Positions 27,454 to 36,129 of a stretch of DNA of 64,000 nt are shown in pieces. Position numbers and translations under genes: made by a program. The notes beneath the pieces are model-generated. The model did not search any database, had not been told where the DNA came from, and saw nothing but the letters and a program-made list of their open reading frames with translations. Where the stretch lies: contig NZ_LHVK01000008.1 of the NCBI RefSeq assembly GCF_001269905.1, positions 548,919 to 612,918 on the forward strand, written 5' to 3'. Source of the DNA: Pseudomonas corrugata (GTDB taxonomy: Bacteria > Pseudomonadota > Gammaproteobacteria > Pseudomonadales > Pseudomonadaceae). How positions within the stretch are numbered: position 1 is the first letter of the stretch; each line of letters starts with the position of its first letter.

Positions 27454-29328
27454 ATGAGTCACCCTTCGCAGTTCACCTTGCTTCGCCGGCGGCGTTTCCT
27501 GCCGTTTTTCATCACGCAATCCCTAGGGGCATTCAACGACAATGTGTTCAAGCAGTCGCTGATCCTCGCCATTCTCTATCGGCTGGCCATCGAGGGCGAC
27601 CGCTCGATCTGGGTCAACCTGTGTGCACTGCTGTTCATCCTGCCGTTCTTTCTGTTCTCGGCGCTGGCGGGGCAGTTCGGGGAAAAATTCGCCAAGGATG
27701 CATTGATACGTCTGATCAAACTCGGCGAAATCGTCATCATGACAGTCGGCGCCGTGGGCTTTCTGTTCGATCATCTGTCGCTGATGCTGGTGGCGCTGTT
27801 CGCCATGGGTACCCACTCGGCGTTGTTCGGTCCGGTCAAGTATTCGATCCTGCCGCAAGCGCTGCACGAAGACGAACTGGTCGGCGGCAATGGCCTTGTG
27901 GAAATGGGCACCTTCCTGGCGATCCTCGCCGGTACCATCAGTGCCGGAGTCATGATGTCCTCGGCCCACTACGCACCGGTGGTGTCGACCGCGATCATCG
28001 GCATCGCCGTGCTCGGTTACCTGGCCAGCCGCAGCATTCCCCGGGCGGCAGCCGCTTCGCCGCAGATGCGCCTGAACTGGAACATCTTCAGCCAGTCCTG
28101 GGCCACCCTGAAACTGGGCCTGGGGCAGACCCCTGCGGTGTCCCGCTCCATCGTCGGCAACTCCTGGTTCTGGTTTGTCGGAGCGATTTACCTGACGCAG
28201 ATCCCGGCGTACGCCAAAGACTGGATGCACGGCGACGAAACCGTGGTGACCTTGATCCTGACGGTGTTTTCGGTGGGAATCGCCCTGGGCTCGCTGCTCT
28301 GCGAAAAGTTGTCCGGGCGCAAAGTCGAGATCGGCCTGGTGCCGTTCGGTTCGTTCGGCCTGACGGTGTTCGGGCTATTGTTGTGGTGGCATTCCGGTGG
28401 AATTCCCGACAGTGTCGACGGCCATGGCTGGCTCGAACTGCTCGGCTTCGGCCATGCCTGGCTGGTGCTGGTCGACATCCTTGGCCTCGGCGTGTTTGGC
28501 GGTTTCTATATCGTGCCGCTGTACGCGCTGATCCAGGCGCGCACCGCCGAAAACGAGCGGGCACGGGTGATTGCTGCCAACAATATTCTCAACGCCTTGT
28601 TCATGGTGGTCTCGGCCATTGTCTCCATCGTGTTGCTGAGCCTGGCCAAGCTGTCGATCCCGCAACTGTTCCTGGTGGTGTCGCTGCTGAACATCGGCGT
28701 CAACGCCTACATCTTCAAGATCGTCCCCGAGTTCACCATGCGCTTCATGATCTGGCTGCTGAGCCATTCCATGTACCGCGTTGAGCATCGCAACCTGGAT
28801 GCCATTCCCGATGACGGTGCAGCGCTATTGGTCTGCAATCACGTTTCCTTCGTTGATGCGTTGCTGATTGGCGGCGCGGTGCGTCGGCCGATTCGCTTCG
28901 TGATGTACTACAAGATCTACAACCTGCCGGTACTGAACTTCATCTTCCGCACTGCCGGGACCATTCCGATCGCGGGGCGCCAGGAAGATATCCACATCTA
29001 CGAAAAGGCCTTCAAACGCATCGCTCAGTACCTCGCGGACGGTGAGCTGGTTTGCATCTTTCCTGAAGGCAAGTTGACCGCTGATGGTGAGATCAATGAG
29101 TTCAAGAGCGGCTTGACGCGCATCCTGCAGGAAACACCGGTGCCGGTGATTCCCCTGGCGCTGCAGGGCTTATGGGGCAGTTTCTTCAGTCGCGATCCGG
29201 CCAAGGGCATGTTTCGCCGGTTTTGGTCGCGGGTGACCCTGGTGGCTGGGCCGGCGGTGGCGGTGGAGATGGCTGAGCCGGCCAGGCTGCAAGTGTTGGT
29301 CGGCGAGTTGCGTGGGAGTGTCAGGTAA
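27454..29328 (+). CDS. MFS-acyltransferase fusion (LplT-like plus PlsC-like)
   Basis: The 624-residue protein joins an N-terminal MFS lysophospholipid-flippase domain like LplT (RRFLPFFITQSLGAFNDNVFKQSL start, about residues 1-420) and a C-terminal glycerolipid acyltransferase domain with motif NHVSFVD (about residue 460), FPEGKLTADG and VIPLALQGLW. This would flip lysophospholipids inward and reacylate them. The third domain of E. coli Aas-type fusions, acyl-ACP synthetase, is absent. Start at 27454 is preceded by AGGAA; an in-frame ATG 60 bases earlier has no site. Confidence 0.88.
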   Translation: MSHPSQFTLLRRRRFLPFFITQSLGAFNDNVFKQSLILAILYRLAIEGDRSIWVNLCALLFILPFFLFSALAGQFGEKFAKDALIRLIKLGEIVIMTVGAVGFLFDHLSLMLVALFAMGTHSALFGPVKYSILPQALHEDELVGGNGLVEMGTFLAILAGTISAGVMMSSAHYAPVVSTAIIGIAVLGYLASRSIPRAAAASPQMRLNWNIFSQSWATLKLGLGQTPAVSRSIVGNSWFWFVGAIYLTQIPAYAKDWMHGDETVVTLILTVFSVGIALGSLLCEKLSGRKVEIGLVPFGSFGLTVFGLLLWWHSGGIPDSVDGHGWLELLGFGHAWLVLVDILGLGVFGGFYIVPLYALIQARTAENERARVIAANNILNALFMVVSAIVSIVLLSLAKLSIPQLFLVVSLLNIGVNAYIFKIVPEFTMRFMIWLLSHSMYRVEHRNLDAIPDDGAALLVCNHVSFVDALLIGGAVRRPIRFVMYYKIYNLPVLNFIFRTAGTIPIAGRQEDIHIYEKAFKRIAQYLADGELVCIFPEGKLTADGEINEFKSGLTRILQETPVPVIPLALQGLWGSFFSRDPAKGMFRRFWSRVTLVAGPAVAVEMAEPARLQVLVGELRGSVR

Positions 29329-29355
29329 ACACTCGGACCTTGTGGGTCCCCAATC

Positions 29356-29424
29356 TGTGGGAGCAAGGCTTGCCCGCGATGGCGGTCTTGAGATCGCTAT
29401 CGCGGGCAAGCCTTGCTCCCACAG
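29356..29424. repeat. Paired REP element, family C
   Basis: TGTGGGAGCAAGGCTTGCCC (29356) and its inverse GGGCAAGCCTTGCTCCCACA (29404), between converging genes. Confidence 0.88.
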
Positions 29425-29457
29425 ACCCTGTTTCCACAGGCTCTATTTGCAAAGGGT

Positions 29458-29772
29458 CTAGGCGCTGACCTTAAGCCCGATCAACCCCGCAACGATCAAC
29501 GCCACGCTGACCAACCGAACCAGCGCCATCGACTCACCAAATAGAATAATCCCGGCGATTACCGTGCCCACGGCGCCGACTCCGGTCCAGATCGCATAGG
29601 CGGTGCCCAGTGGCAATTCCTTCATGGCAAGGCCGAGCAGGCCGAGGCTGATCGCCATGGCCGCAACCGTCAATGCAGTGGGGAGAGGGCGGCTGAAGCC
29701 GTCGGTGTATTTCAGGCCGACAGCCCAGCCGACTTCGAACAGGCCGGCAAAAAACAGAATGATCCAGGACAT
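29458..29772 (-). CDS. gdx: SMR-family guanidinium exporter Gdx (SugE)
   Basis: The 104-residue, four-helix protein matches the SugE/Gdx branch of small multidrug resistance transporters: [24 protein letters not shown] with the essential Glu13, and [20 protein letters not shown]. Gdx exports guanidinium in exchange for protons. A guanidine-II riboswitch directly upstream makes this role much stronger than quaternary-amine efflux. Shine-Dalgarno GGAGGT lies 5 bases before the ATG, right after the second riboswitch hairpin. Confidence 0.95.
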   Translation of the reverse strand: MSWIILFFAGLFEVGWAVGLKYTDGFSRPLPTALTVAAMAISLGLLGLAMKELPLGTAYAIWTGVGAVGTVIAGIILFGESMALVRLVSVALIVAGLIGLKVSA

Positions 29773-29782
29773 CGAGCACCTC

Positions 29783-29857
29783 CATCAGTGGATGGGGTCG
29801 TCCCCGGACTGACACTTGATCGGCGGGTGGGATCAAGTGGCGGGGTCGTCCCCGCGC
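29783..29857 (-). promoter_or_regulatory. Guanidine-II riboswitch (mini-ykkC)
   Basis: On the minus strand two hairpins carry the diagnostic ACGR tetraloops: GCGGGG-ACGA-CCCCGC (29855-29840) and GGGG-ACGA-CCCC (29805-29794) with an outer CAGT/ACTG pairing. The second hairpin is followed at once by the GGAGGT ribosome site of gdx. The linker of about 27 bases could itself pair (CACTTGATC with GATCAAGTG). Guanidine binding should free the ribosome site and turn on Gdx. Confidence 0.95.
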
Positions 29858-29903
29858 TGAAAGGGTAGAGTGCCCATTCCTGGACACTCGATCAAGCCTG
29901 CTG

Positions 29904-30872
29904 TCAGTCGGCCGCTTGCGCGGCGGCGAGCGCTTCGCGGTCCTGCTTTTCGCTCATGCGGCGGAAGTAGGTTGAGAGCAGCGCCCCGGAGATGTTGTGC
30001 CAGACGCTGAACAACGCACTGGGTACCGCCGCCAATGGCGAAAAGTGCGCGCTCGCCAGGGCCGCACCCAGACCGGAGTTCTGCATACCGACTTCCAGTG
30101 CCAGAGTCTTGCGTTGGGCCAATGGAAAGCCGAACAGGCGCCCGGTGAAATACCCCAGCAGGTAACCGAAGCTGTTGTGCAATATCACAATGGCCATGAT
30201 CAGCAGGCCGGATTCGGCGATCTTCGCCTGACTGGCCGCCACCACCGCAGTCACGATGATCACGATGCTCACCACAGATATCAGTGGCAGTACTTCTACG
30301 GCATGACGAACCCGGGCGCCCAGCAGGCGTTGGGCGATGATGCCCAGTGCAATCGGCAACAGCACGATTTGCAGGATCGACCAGAACAGCGCCGAGAACG
30401 ACACCGGCAACCAGGCCGAGGCCAGCAACCAGATCAGCGCCGGGGTCAGCAGGGGAGCCAACAGGGTTGTGATCGCTGAGATCGCCACGGCCAGGGCCAG
30501 GTCGCCGCGGGCCAGCCAGGTCATGACATTGGATGACGTGCCGCTTGGGCAACAGCCCACCAGAATTACACCGACGGCGATCTCTGGTGGCAGGCCGAAC
30601 ACTTGGCAAAGCAACCACGCGGAACCGGGCATGATGACGAATTGGGCGATGACCCCCAAGGCCACGCGCCCTGGACGACGGGCCACCTCAGAGAAATCTT
30701 CCAGCTTGAGCGCCAGGCCCATGCCAAACATCACCAGCCCCAGCAAGGGCACGATGGCGACTTTCAGTCCCACGAACCACTGTGGTAGCAGGAATGCCAC
30801 GATGGCGAAAATCAGTACCCAGTAAGCGAAGGTATTGCCGACAAAGCGGCTCAGTGCAGCCAATGCGCGCAT
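29904..30872 (-). CDS. Bile acid:sodium symporter (BASS) family protein
   Basis: The 322-residue membrane protein has about nine or ten helices and the BASS motifs VILVGCCPSGTSSNVMTWLARGDLALAVAI (sodium-site region) and LEVGMQNSGLGAALASAHF. Bacterial members carry organic acids such as pantoate or pyruvate relatives, so bile acid is not implied. Start at 30872 (MRALAALSRF) has AAGGA upstream; the frame's first ATG lies in a REP pair and is rejected. Confidence 0.88.
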   Translation of the reverse strand: MRALAALSRFVGNTFAYWVLIFAIVAFLLPQWFVGLKVAIVPLLGLVMFGMGLALKLEDFSEVARRPGRVALGVIAQFVIMPGSAWLLCQVFGLPPEIAVGVILVGCCPSGTSSNVMTWLARGDLALAVAISAITTLLAPLLTPALIWLLASAWLPVSFSALFWSILQIVLLPIALGIIAQRLLGARVRHAVEVLPLISVVSIVIIVTAVVAASQAKIAESGLLIMAIVILHNSFGYLLGYFTGRLFGFPLAQRKTLALEVGMQNSGLGAALASAHFSPLAAVPSALFSVWHNISGALLSTYFRRMSEKQDREALAAAQAAD

Positions 30873-30915
30873 GACCAGATCCTTGTTATTAGTAATTGAA
30901 ACCACACAAAACCAA

Positions 30916-31004
30916 TGTGGGAGCGAGCCTGCTCGCGAAAGCGGTGTGACAGTCAGTAAAATGTCGACTGGCATACCGCTTTCGCGAGCAGGCTCGCTCC
31001 CACA
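30916..31004. repeat. Paired REP element, family B
   Basis: TGTGGGAGCGAGCCTGCTCG (30916) and its inverse CGAGCAGGCTCGCTCCCACA (30985), between two minus-strand genes. Confidence 0.88.
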
Positions 31005-31021
31005 GGGGTAACGCTATGTCG

Positions 31022-31942
31022 TCAGATCCCCTGAGGTGTCTCTTCCCCGCCCAACGCTTCAACCAGCGCCGGCAAGAATTCGCCGAAGGTCAACATCATC
31101 AGCGTGAAGCTGGCGTCCAGTTGGCCGAGGGCTTCATCGCCGCCGTCCTGTTCCGCCTGGTCCTGCAACAGATCTTCAAACTTCAGGCGCTTGACCACCA
31201 TTTTGTCATCGAGGACAAACGACAGCTTGTCCTGCCAGGCCAGCGACAGTTGCGTCACCACCTTGCCGGTGTTGAGGTGCAGCTGGATTTCGTCGCTGGT
31301 CAGGTCCTGGCGCTTGCAGCGCACGATGCCACCGTCTTCATGGGTGTCGCGCAGCTCGCATTCGTCCAGCACGAAGAAGTCATCCGCGGCTTTCTGGGTC
31401 TTGACCCAGTCGGTCATGATAGCGGTCGGAGCGGTCTTGACGGTCAGAGGACGCACCGGCAGCGAGCCGATGACTTCGCGCAGGGTGGAGAGCAGGTCTT
31501 CGGCGCGCTTCGGGCTGGCGGAGTTGACCAGGATCAGCCCCTGTTTTGGCGCGATGGCGGCGAAGGTCGAGGAGCGACGAATGAATGCACGTGGCAGGAA
31601 TGCCTGGATGATTTCATCCTTGATCTGGTCCCGTTCCTTTTTATAGACCTTGCGCATTTGCTCGGCTTCGATCTCTTCGACCTTTTCCTTCACCGCATCG
31701 CGTACGACGCTGCCAGGCAGGATGCGTTCTTCCTTGCGTGCGGCGATCAACAGGAAATCCTGGCTGACATGCACCAGCGGAGCGTCTTCGCCCTTGCCGA
31801 ACGGCGCTACGAAACCGTAAGTGGTCAACTCCTGGCTTGCACATGGACGCGCCAGTTTGCTGGCCAGTGCAGTTTCCAACGCCTCGGCATCAAAAGGCAG
31901 ATCTTGGGTCAGGCGATAGATAAGCAGGTTTTTGAACCACAT
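31022..31942 (-). CDS. rdgC: Recombination-associated protein RdgC
   Basis: The 306-residue protein matches RdgC throughout: start [23 protein letters not shown], then [44 protein letters not shown] and [22 protein letters not shown]. RdgC forms a ring dimer that binds double-stranded DNA and limits RecA action. Start at 31942 fits the conserved N-terminus and has an AGGAGAGA-type site (GGAGAGAC on the minus strand). Confidence 0.95.
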   Translation of the reverse strand: MWFKNLLIYRLTQDLPFDAEALETALASKLARPCASQELTTYGFVAPFGKGEDAPLVHVSQDFLLIAARKEERILPGSVVRDAVKEKVEEIEAEQMRKVYKKERDQIKDEIIQAFLPRAFIRRSSTFAAIAPKQGLILVNSASPKRAEDLLSTLREVIGSLPVRPLTVKTAPTAIMTDWVKTQKAADDFFVLDECELRDTHEDGGIVRCKRQDLTSDEIQLHLNTGKVVTQLSLAWQDKLSFVLDDKMVVKRLKFEDLLQDQAEQDGGDEALGQLDASFTLMMLTFGEFLPALVEALGGEETPQGI

Positions 31943-32102
31943 GGGGTGAGTCTCTCCTTTATACAAAGGAGCGCATTATTCTCTTCGCGACGCCATAGGC
32001 CAACCCTTCGCTAAGCCTTTGGAAGACCTGAGGAAATTAATTTAAAAAGTGCTTGCCAGCTTGGAAGACGCTCCGTAGAATGCGCGCCACACCGAAAGCG
32101 AA

Positions 32103-32178
32103 GGGTGATTAGCTCAGCCGGGAGAGCGTCTGCCTTACAAGCAGAATGTCGGCGGTTCGATCCCGTCATCACCCACCA
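32103..32178 (+). tRNA. tRNA-Val (anticodon TAC), copy 1
   Basis: The acceptor stem GGGTGAT/ATCACCC, D arm AGCTCAGCCGGGAGAGC, anticodon arm CTGCCTTACAAGCAG with anticodon TAC, T arm GGTTCGATCCC and encoded CCA are all present. It is 76 bases long and identical to the copy at 32449. Confidence 0.97.
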
Positions 32179-32197
32179 TTCGTTTCAAGTGTTACGC

Positions 32198-32274
32198 GCA
32201 GCGGTAGTTCAGTCGGTTAGAATACCGGCCTGTCACGCCGGGGGTCGCGGGTTCGAGTCCCGTCCGCTGCGCCA
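32198..32274 (+). tRNA. tRNA-Asp (anticodon GTC), copy 1
   Basis: The acceptor stem GCAGCGG/CCGCTGC, D arm, anticodon loop CTGTCAC with anticodon GTC, extra loop and T arm GGGTTCGAGTCCC, then CCA. It is 77 bases long and lies 19 bases after tRNA-Val, so the two are co-transcribed. Confidence 0.97.
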
Positions 32275-32316
32275 TATTCGGTTATCTGGAATACTGAACG
32301 CCAGATGACCACCAGG

Positions 32317-32339
32317 AAGCCCGCTTACGCGGGCTTTTT
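32317..32339 (+). terminator. Terminator of the first tRNA cassette
   Basis: AAGCCCGC-TTAC-GCGGGCTT followed by TTT: a short perfect stem 43 bases after tRNA-Asp copy 1. Confidence 0.88.
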
Positions 32340-32448
32340 GCTGTTTGCGATTCCTGCGGTGCGTATCGATTACTTTTTTCTGATTTTGCTAATTAAATCA
32401 GCACATTACGAAAAATTGTGAGAGAATGCGCCCCGCATCGAGAGTGAA

Positions 32449-32524
32449 GGGTGATTAGCTCAGCCGGGAGAGCGTCTGCCTTACAAGCAGAATGTCGGCG
32501 GTTCGATCCCGTCATCACCCACCA
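32449..32524 (+). tRNA. tRNA-Val (anticodon TAC), copy 2
   Basis: Same 76-base sequence as copy 1 with anticodon TAC and encoded CCA. The bases upstream differ from copy 1, apart from a similar GAATGCGC-type stretch about 25-30 bases before each copy, which is probably the discriminator end of the promoter. Confidence 0.97.
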
Positions 32525-32541
32525 AACTTTCAGTGTTACGC

Positions 32542-32618
32542 GCAGCGGTAGTTCAGTCGGTTAGAATACCGGCCTGTCACGCCGGGGGTCGCGGGTTCGA
32601 GTCCCGTCCGCTGCGCCA
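32542..32618 (+). tRNA. tRNA-Asp (anticodon GTC), copy 2
   Basis: Same 77-base sequence as copy 1 with anticodon GTC and CCA. The tail after it (GGAATACTGAACGCCAG) is also shared with copy 1. Confidence 0.97.
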
Positions 32619-32660
32619 TATTCGATGACCTGGAATACTGAACGCCAGGTCACCAACAAA

Positions 32661-32686
32661 AAGCCCGCTCAATGAGCGGGCTTTTT
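32661..32686 (+). terminator. Terminator of the second tRNA cassette
   Basis: AAGCCCGCTC-AAT-GAGCGGGCTT with TTT; a longer version of the first cassette's terminator. Confidence 0.9.
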
Positions 32687-32728
32687 GTTGCCTGCCGTGT
32701 GAGTGGGCACGCCTTGGCGGGCCTTGGT

Positions 32729-32757
32729 TGCGTTCCCACGCGGAGCGTGGGAATGAT
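32729..32757. repeat. Single hairpin repeat, distinct from the REP pairs
   Basis: GCGTTCCCACGC-GGA-GCGTGGGAATG forms one strong hairpin between the tRNA terminator and the stop of the catalase-like gene. The unit resembles a second kind of Pseudomonas intergenic palindrome; it may act as terminator for the minus-strand gene. Confidence 0.6.
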
Positions 32758-32775
32758 CATTCCCGAGGCATTTAT

Positions 32776-33912
32776 CTACTGCTCGGCATTCCGGCTGTGA
32801 CGGTAATCGCTGACCGCTTCGTACACCGCTTTGCGCAAGCGGTTGATGCCGCCGATAGGGCGGTGCGCCTCAATGCCGAACCATGGATTGAACGACTGGT
32901 TGTCGCAGGCCAGGTTCAGCTTGGGGGTGTCGAAATCCTGGGGCGGCACCTTGATTCGCGCCACCGTCTCGAACGGTGCGTCGCTTTCTCGCCATTCAAT
33001 GCTGGTGTCCTCGATCGGCATATACTTGTCGGGGTCCTGGCGTTGGATCTGCAGGACAAAACACGCCGGCACCCGGTCTGTGGATAACTGCTGACGCAAT
33101 GCACTGCGCAGGAAGTTCGGCAGTGCCTGGTTTTGTGCCGGCAGGGTATAGCTTGGGCAACTGTCCGGGTCTGGCGCTACGCGAAACTTGGCGTTGGCCT
33201 CGCCGAACTTGTAGGGCGATACCGAAAAATATGTAGTCTGGGTCGGACTGGCGGGAGGCGGTGACAGCGTCGCCAGGGCGATGAACAGATGGCGGATCTG
33301 CCAGCTGCGCGGATCCAGTCCTGGGAAGAACGCCATGACCTTTTTTCCGTCGGCTTGGGCGGCCAGGTTCTGACGGTACTCGGCGACATCACTTACGAAA
33401 AAATTCGGGTGATTGAACATCACGAAATCCTGTTCGCCCTGTGACTGTCGGTCCGCCAACAGTGGCTTGCCCGGAACATTCAGCAGTTTGATGGCCATCC
33501 CTCGCGCATCCCGCAGGCTATCGAATTGCGGGTACGCGTTGCCGTTGGACAGCCGCATCGTCGCTTGCCAGACCTTTCCCGGCTCGGCAAACACGCCCTG
33601 ACGCAGGGGAGCCGGGAGGTCGCTCGATACCTGGACTTCGGCCATCACGCAGCCATGTGCCTTGGCATGGGCGTCTCGCAGATAACGCGTACCTTCGCGA
33701 TGCTGATCGACGATGCGGATGGCAGTCTGGATGATCTCCTGGGTCATGGCAGCTTCGCCGGGTGGCGTCTGTTCCTGGTCCGACACCGGTCCGCTGTATT
33801 GCCAGGCGAACCACGCGGTGGCGAGCGCCCAGCCGAGCACGCCGATGCCCAGCAGCCACAGGAGTGTCTTGCCCAGAAAGGCGCCGAGGCGCAGCCAGAG
33901 CGTGATCAACAT
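32776..33912 (-). CDS. Membrane-anchored catalase-family protein
   Basis: The 378-residue protein has an N-terminal membrane helix (about 15-36) followed by a catalase-like haem domain: REGTRYLRDAHAKAHGCVMAEV with His82/His86 at the place of the distal His, then RLSNGNAYPQFDSLRDARGMAIKLL and DFVMFNHPNFFVSDVAEY. It is shorter than classic catalases and belongs to the group often found beside dihaem cytochromes. It lies 31 bases downstream of such a gene here, so both are probably one periplasmic redox unit; the reaction is unproven. Confidence 0.82.
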   Translation of the reverse strand: MLITLWLRLGAFLGKTLLWLLGIGVLGWALATAWFAWQYSGPVSDQEQTPPGEAAMTQEIIQTAIRIVDQHREGTRYLRDAHAKAHGCVMAEVQVSSDLPAPLRQGVFAEPGKVWQATMRLSNGNAYPQFDSLRDARGMAIKLLNVPGKPLLADRQSQGEQDFVMFNHPNFFVSDVAEYRQNLAAQADGKKVMAFFPGLDPRSWQIRHLFIALATLSPPPASPTQTTYFSVSPYKFGEANAKFRVAPDPDSCPSYTLPAQNQALPNFLRSALRQQLSTDRVPACFVLQIQRQDPDKYMPIEDTSIEWRESDAPFETVARIKVPPQDFDTPKLNLACDNQSFNPWFGIEAHRPIGGINRLRKAVYEAVSDYRHSRNAEQ

Positions 33913-33943
33913 GGGTCAGTCCTTTTGCCTGAGAGGTTCATCA

Positions 33944-35758
33944 TTACAGTTGCGACTCCAGCGGCCCGCCCAGCACCTTGAGGTACTCCAGCAATGCCCA
34001 GCGCTCCTGCGGTTGCAGCAGGCGACCGATTACCCCGTTACCCCGCTCGCCGGCGCGGAATTCATGACCGCTGTTGTGGTTCCCGGTGATCCGGGTGTCG
34101 AAGAGAAAACCATTGGTAAAGGCTTCGGTGCGATAACCCAGGTGCCGGGGGTCGTACTCGAAGCTGCCTTTATAGAAGGTGGTCGCTCGTTCGTCCTGAG
34201 GGGACAGCAATTGATAGATCGTCGGCACTGAGCCGTTATGCAGGAACGGTGGCGTGGCCCAGACGCCGGCCAGTGGCCGGGCCTTGTAGGCGCGCAGTTC
34301 GCGTACACCGATGGGCAGGCCGAAGCCATCCATGGCCGGTCGCTCGACCGGGGTGACGCCGGCGTCGCGGTAGGCGCGGTTCTCGACGAACGCCGTGACG
34401 TAGGCCAGGCCCTTGGCGACCGAAACCTGGCTCAGGTCCAGCGGTTGCGTGGGCGCCGGGTGCAGTTGCACGTCCAGTTTCGCCAGTTCGGCCGGGTCCC
34501 ATTGCAGGCTGGTCAGGTCGAAACGGTGATCGGCAATGTTATTGGCCGTGCCCGGGTCGGTGCCGATCACCTTCACTGGCAGCATGTGCAGTTGCTGGAC
34601 CGGTCTGTCGGGGCCCTGGACCACCTTGGGCACATGGCAGCCGGCGCAGTTTTCCGCGAACAACGCCCGGCCTTTGGCGGCGAGGGGTTTATCGATCGAA
34701 CCCAGGAGCGCTTCCGGCCACACCGGGGGTTTGAGCAGTTGCAGGGTTTCTTCAATCGTATGCAGGTCGCGCACACGTACGCTGGAGGGGTAGCGCGCAT
34801 CGCCCTGCAACGGCTTGCCCTGGGCGTCGAAGAAATTCAGGGTGGCGCCCACTCCCAGTGCTTCACCGACGTTGCGGGCCATCGGTTGTTGAGCCGAGCC
34901 GTTCCATTGCACCCAGTCGAAGGTCCAGATGTCCCACAGCTGCGGGTAATCCACCGGGGCATCGGCGACCCGGTAATTCGACGCCGAAATGGCATCGCCG
35001 AAACTGGCATTGGCAATGCGGCCAAACGCGTCGGTACGACCAGGTCCTTCTTCGGTGGGGTAGAGGCCACGGTGCGTGTCATTCCAGGCGACCCGCAAGA
35101 ATGTGTCCAGGGAGTCCTTGAATGCCTTGCGCAATGCGTCATGGCGGGCATCGTCGTAATCCTGGCCCAGAACCTGGCGAGCGAAGCGTTCGAATTTCCA
35201 CGGGTTGTAGTAGGTCGAGGCGAGGCTGGCGACCAGTGCCTGCCCGAAGCTGCCACCGCGCAAAGTCGGCACGCTGGAGGGCAGCACGTGTTGCGCCGAG
35301 CCGCCGTCGATCCGTATTGCCTGGCCCTTGAAGCGCAATTCACCGGTGTGGCAGGCGGCGCAGGTGATATCCAGGAATTGCTCGGTGCTGCCCGGGTTCT
35401 GGTGTCGCGCAAAACCCACCGGCAAGTTGCCGGGATTGTCTTGGGAGGCTTTTTGCGCCGGATCGACCAGAAAGCCGAAGCGTGCCAGGTATTCGGGCGA
35501 TGCGAAGCGCTGCTGCGAGAACGGCAGTTCGAGGGCCGTAAACCACTCGTAGCGCAGACCTTTGACCTGCGTCCCCTGGGGCGTGAAGTAATACGTCTGG
35601 CGCTCGGCGGCACTCCATTGATCCAGGTAGTGCACCTGTTCGACAGGGGTGTAGAGCGGCAGGCGGGGATTGGCGACGTAATAAAGCACTACGGCCACGG
35701 CGATCAGCACCAGCACGAGGAGCAGCAGGAAAATGCGAGAGAGGAGGCGCACGGTCAC
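33944..35758 (-). CDS. Dihaem cytochrome c peroxidase-like protein, membrane-anchored
   Basis: The 604-residue protein has an N-terminal membrane anchor (IFLLLLVLVLIAVAVVLYYVA) and two c-type haem motifs, CAACH at 133-137 and CAGCH at 371-375, far apart as in the long dihaem peroxidase/RoxA-like family. The start is GTG: either 35758 or 35752, the second better spaced (7 bases) from AAGGA. It is followed by the catalase-family gene on the same strand. Confidence 0.85.
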   Translation of the reverse strand: MTVRLLSRIFLLLLVLVLIAVAVVLYYVANPRLPLYTPVEQVHYLDQWSAAERQTYYFTPQGTQVKGLRYEWFTALELPFSQQRFASPEYLARFGFLVDPAQKASQDNPGNLPVGFARHQNPGSTEQFLDITCAACHTGELRFKGQAIRIDGGSAQHVLPSSVPTLRGGSFGQALVASLASTYYNPWKFERFARQVLGQDYDDARHDALRKAFKDSLDTFLRVAWNDTHRGLYPTEEGPGRTDAFGRIANASFGDAISASNYRVADAPVDYPQLWDIWTFDWVQWNGSAQQPMARNVGEALGVGATLNFFDAQGKPLQGDARYPSSVRVRDLHTIEETLQLLKPPVWPEALLGSIDKPLAAKGRALFAENCAGCHVPKVVQGPDRPVQQLHMLPVKVIGTDPGTANNIADHRFDLTSLQWDPAELAKLDVQLHPAPTQPLDLSQVSVAKGLAYVTAFVENRAYRDAGVTPVERPAMDGFGLPIGVRELRAYKARPLAGVWATPPFLHNGSVPTIYQLLSPQDERATTFYKGSFEYDPRHLGYRTEAFTNGFLFDTRITGNHNSGHEFRAGERGNGVIGRLLQPQERWALLEYLKVLGGPLESQL

Positions 35759-35845
35759 GTCCTTGTTTTTTTGATACGCCCTTATGCCTCAGTGCTGCGC
35801 GGCCGGCAAGTGGCCATTATTTTCTGCCTGCATGAACTGAACCAC

Positions 35846-35934
35846 TGTGGGAGCGAGCCTGCTCGCGAAGGCGGTCTGTCAGTCACATTCGTTTCGACTG
35901 GAACACCGCTTCGCGAGCAGGCTCGCTCCCACAG
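35846..35934. repeat. Paired REP element, family B
   Basis: TGTGGGAGCGAGCCTGCTCG (35846) and its inverse CGAGCAGGCTCGCTCCCACA (35914), in the region between the divergent cytochrome and FKBP genes. Confidence 0.88.
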
Positions 35935-36129
35935 TGCTTTTGGTGCGGTCGCTATGTCCATGTACGTAACAAATGACAGAAGCTTCATCCTGCAACCATG
36001 AAAAGCATTTGTGGTACCTGAACTTATCCCCGGTTTTCCGCTCACATGCCGGTAGCCATTGGTCGTGGCGGCCTGATAAGCTCGCGGCTTTACTCGATTG
36101 CCCTTTAGGCGCATGAACAAGGAAATAGC

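Noticed and set aside
32105..32308. 67-codon frame over the first tRNA pair
   Set aside because: The DNA encodes tRNA-Val and tRNA-Asp; the frame is incidental.
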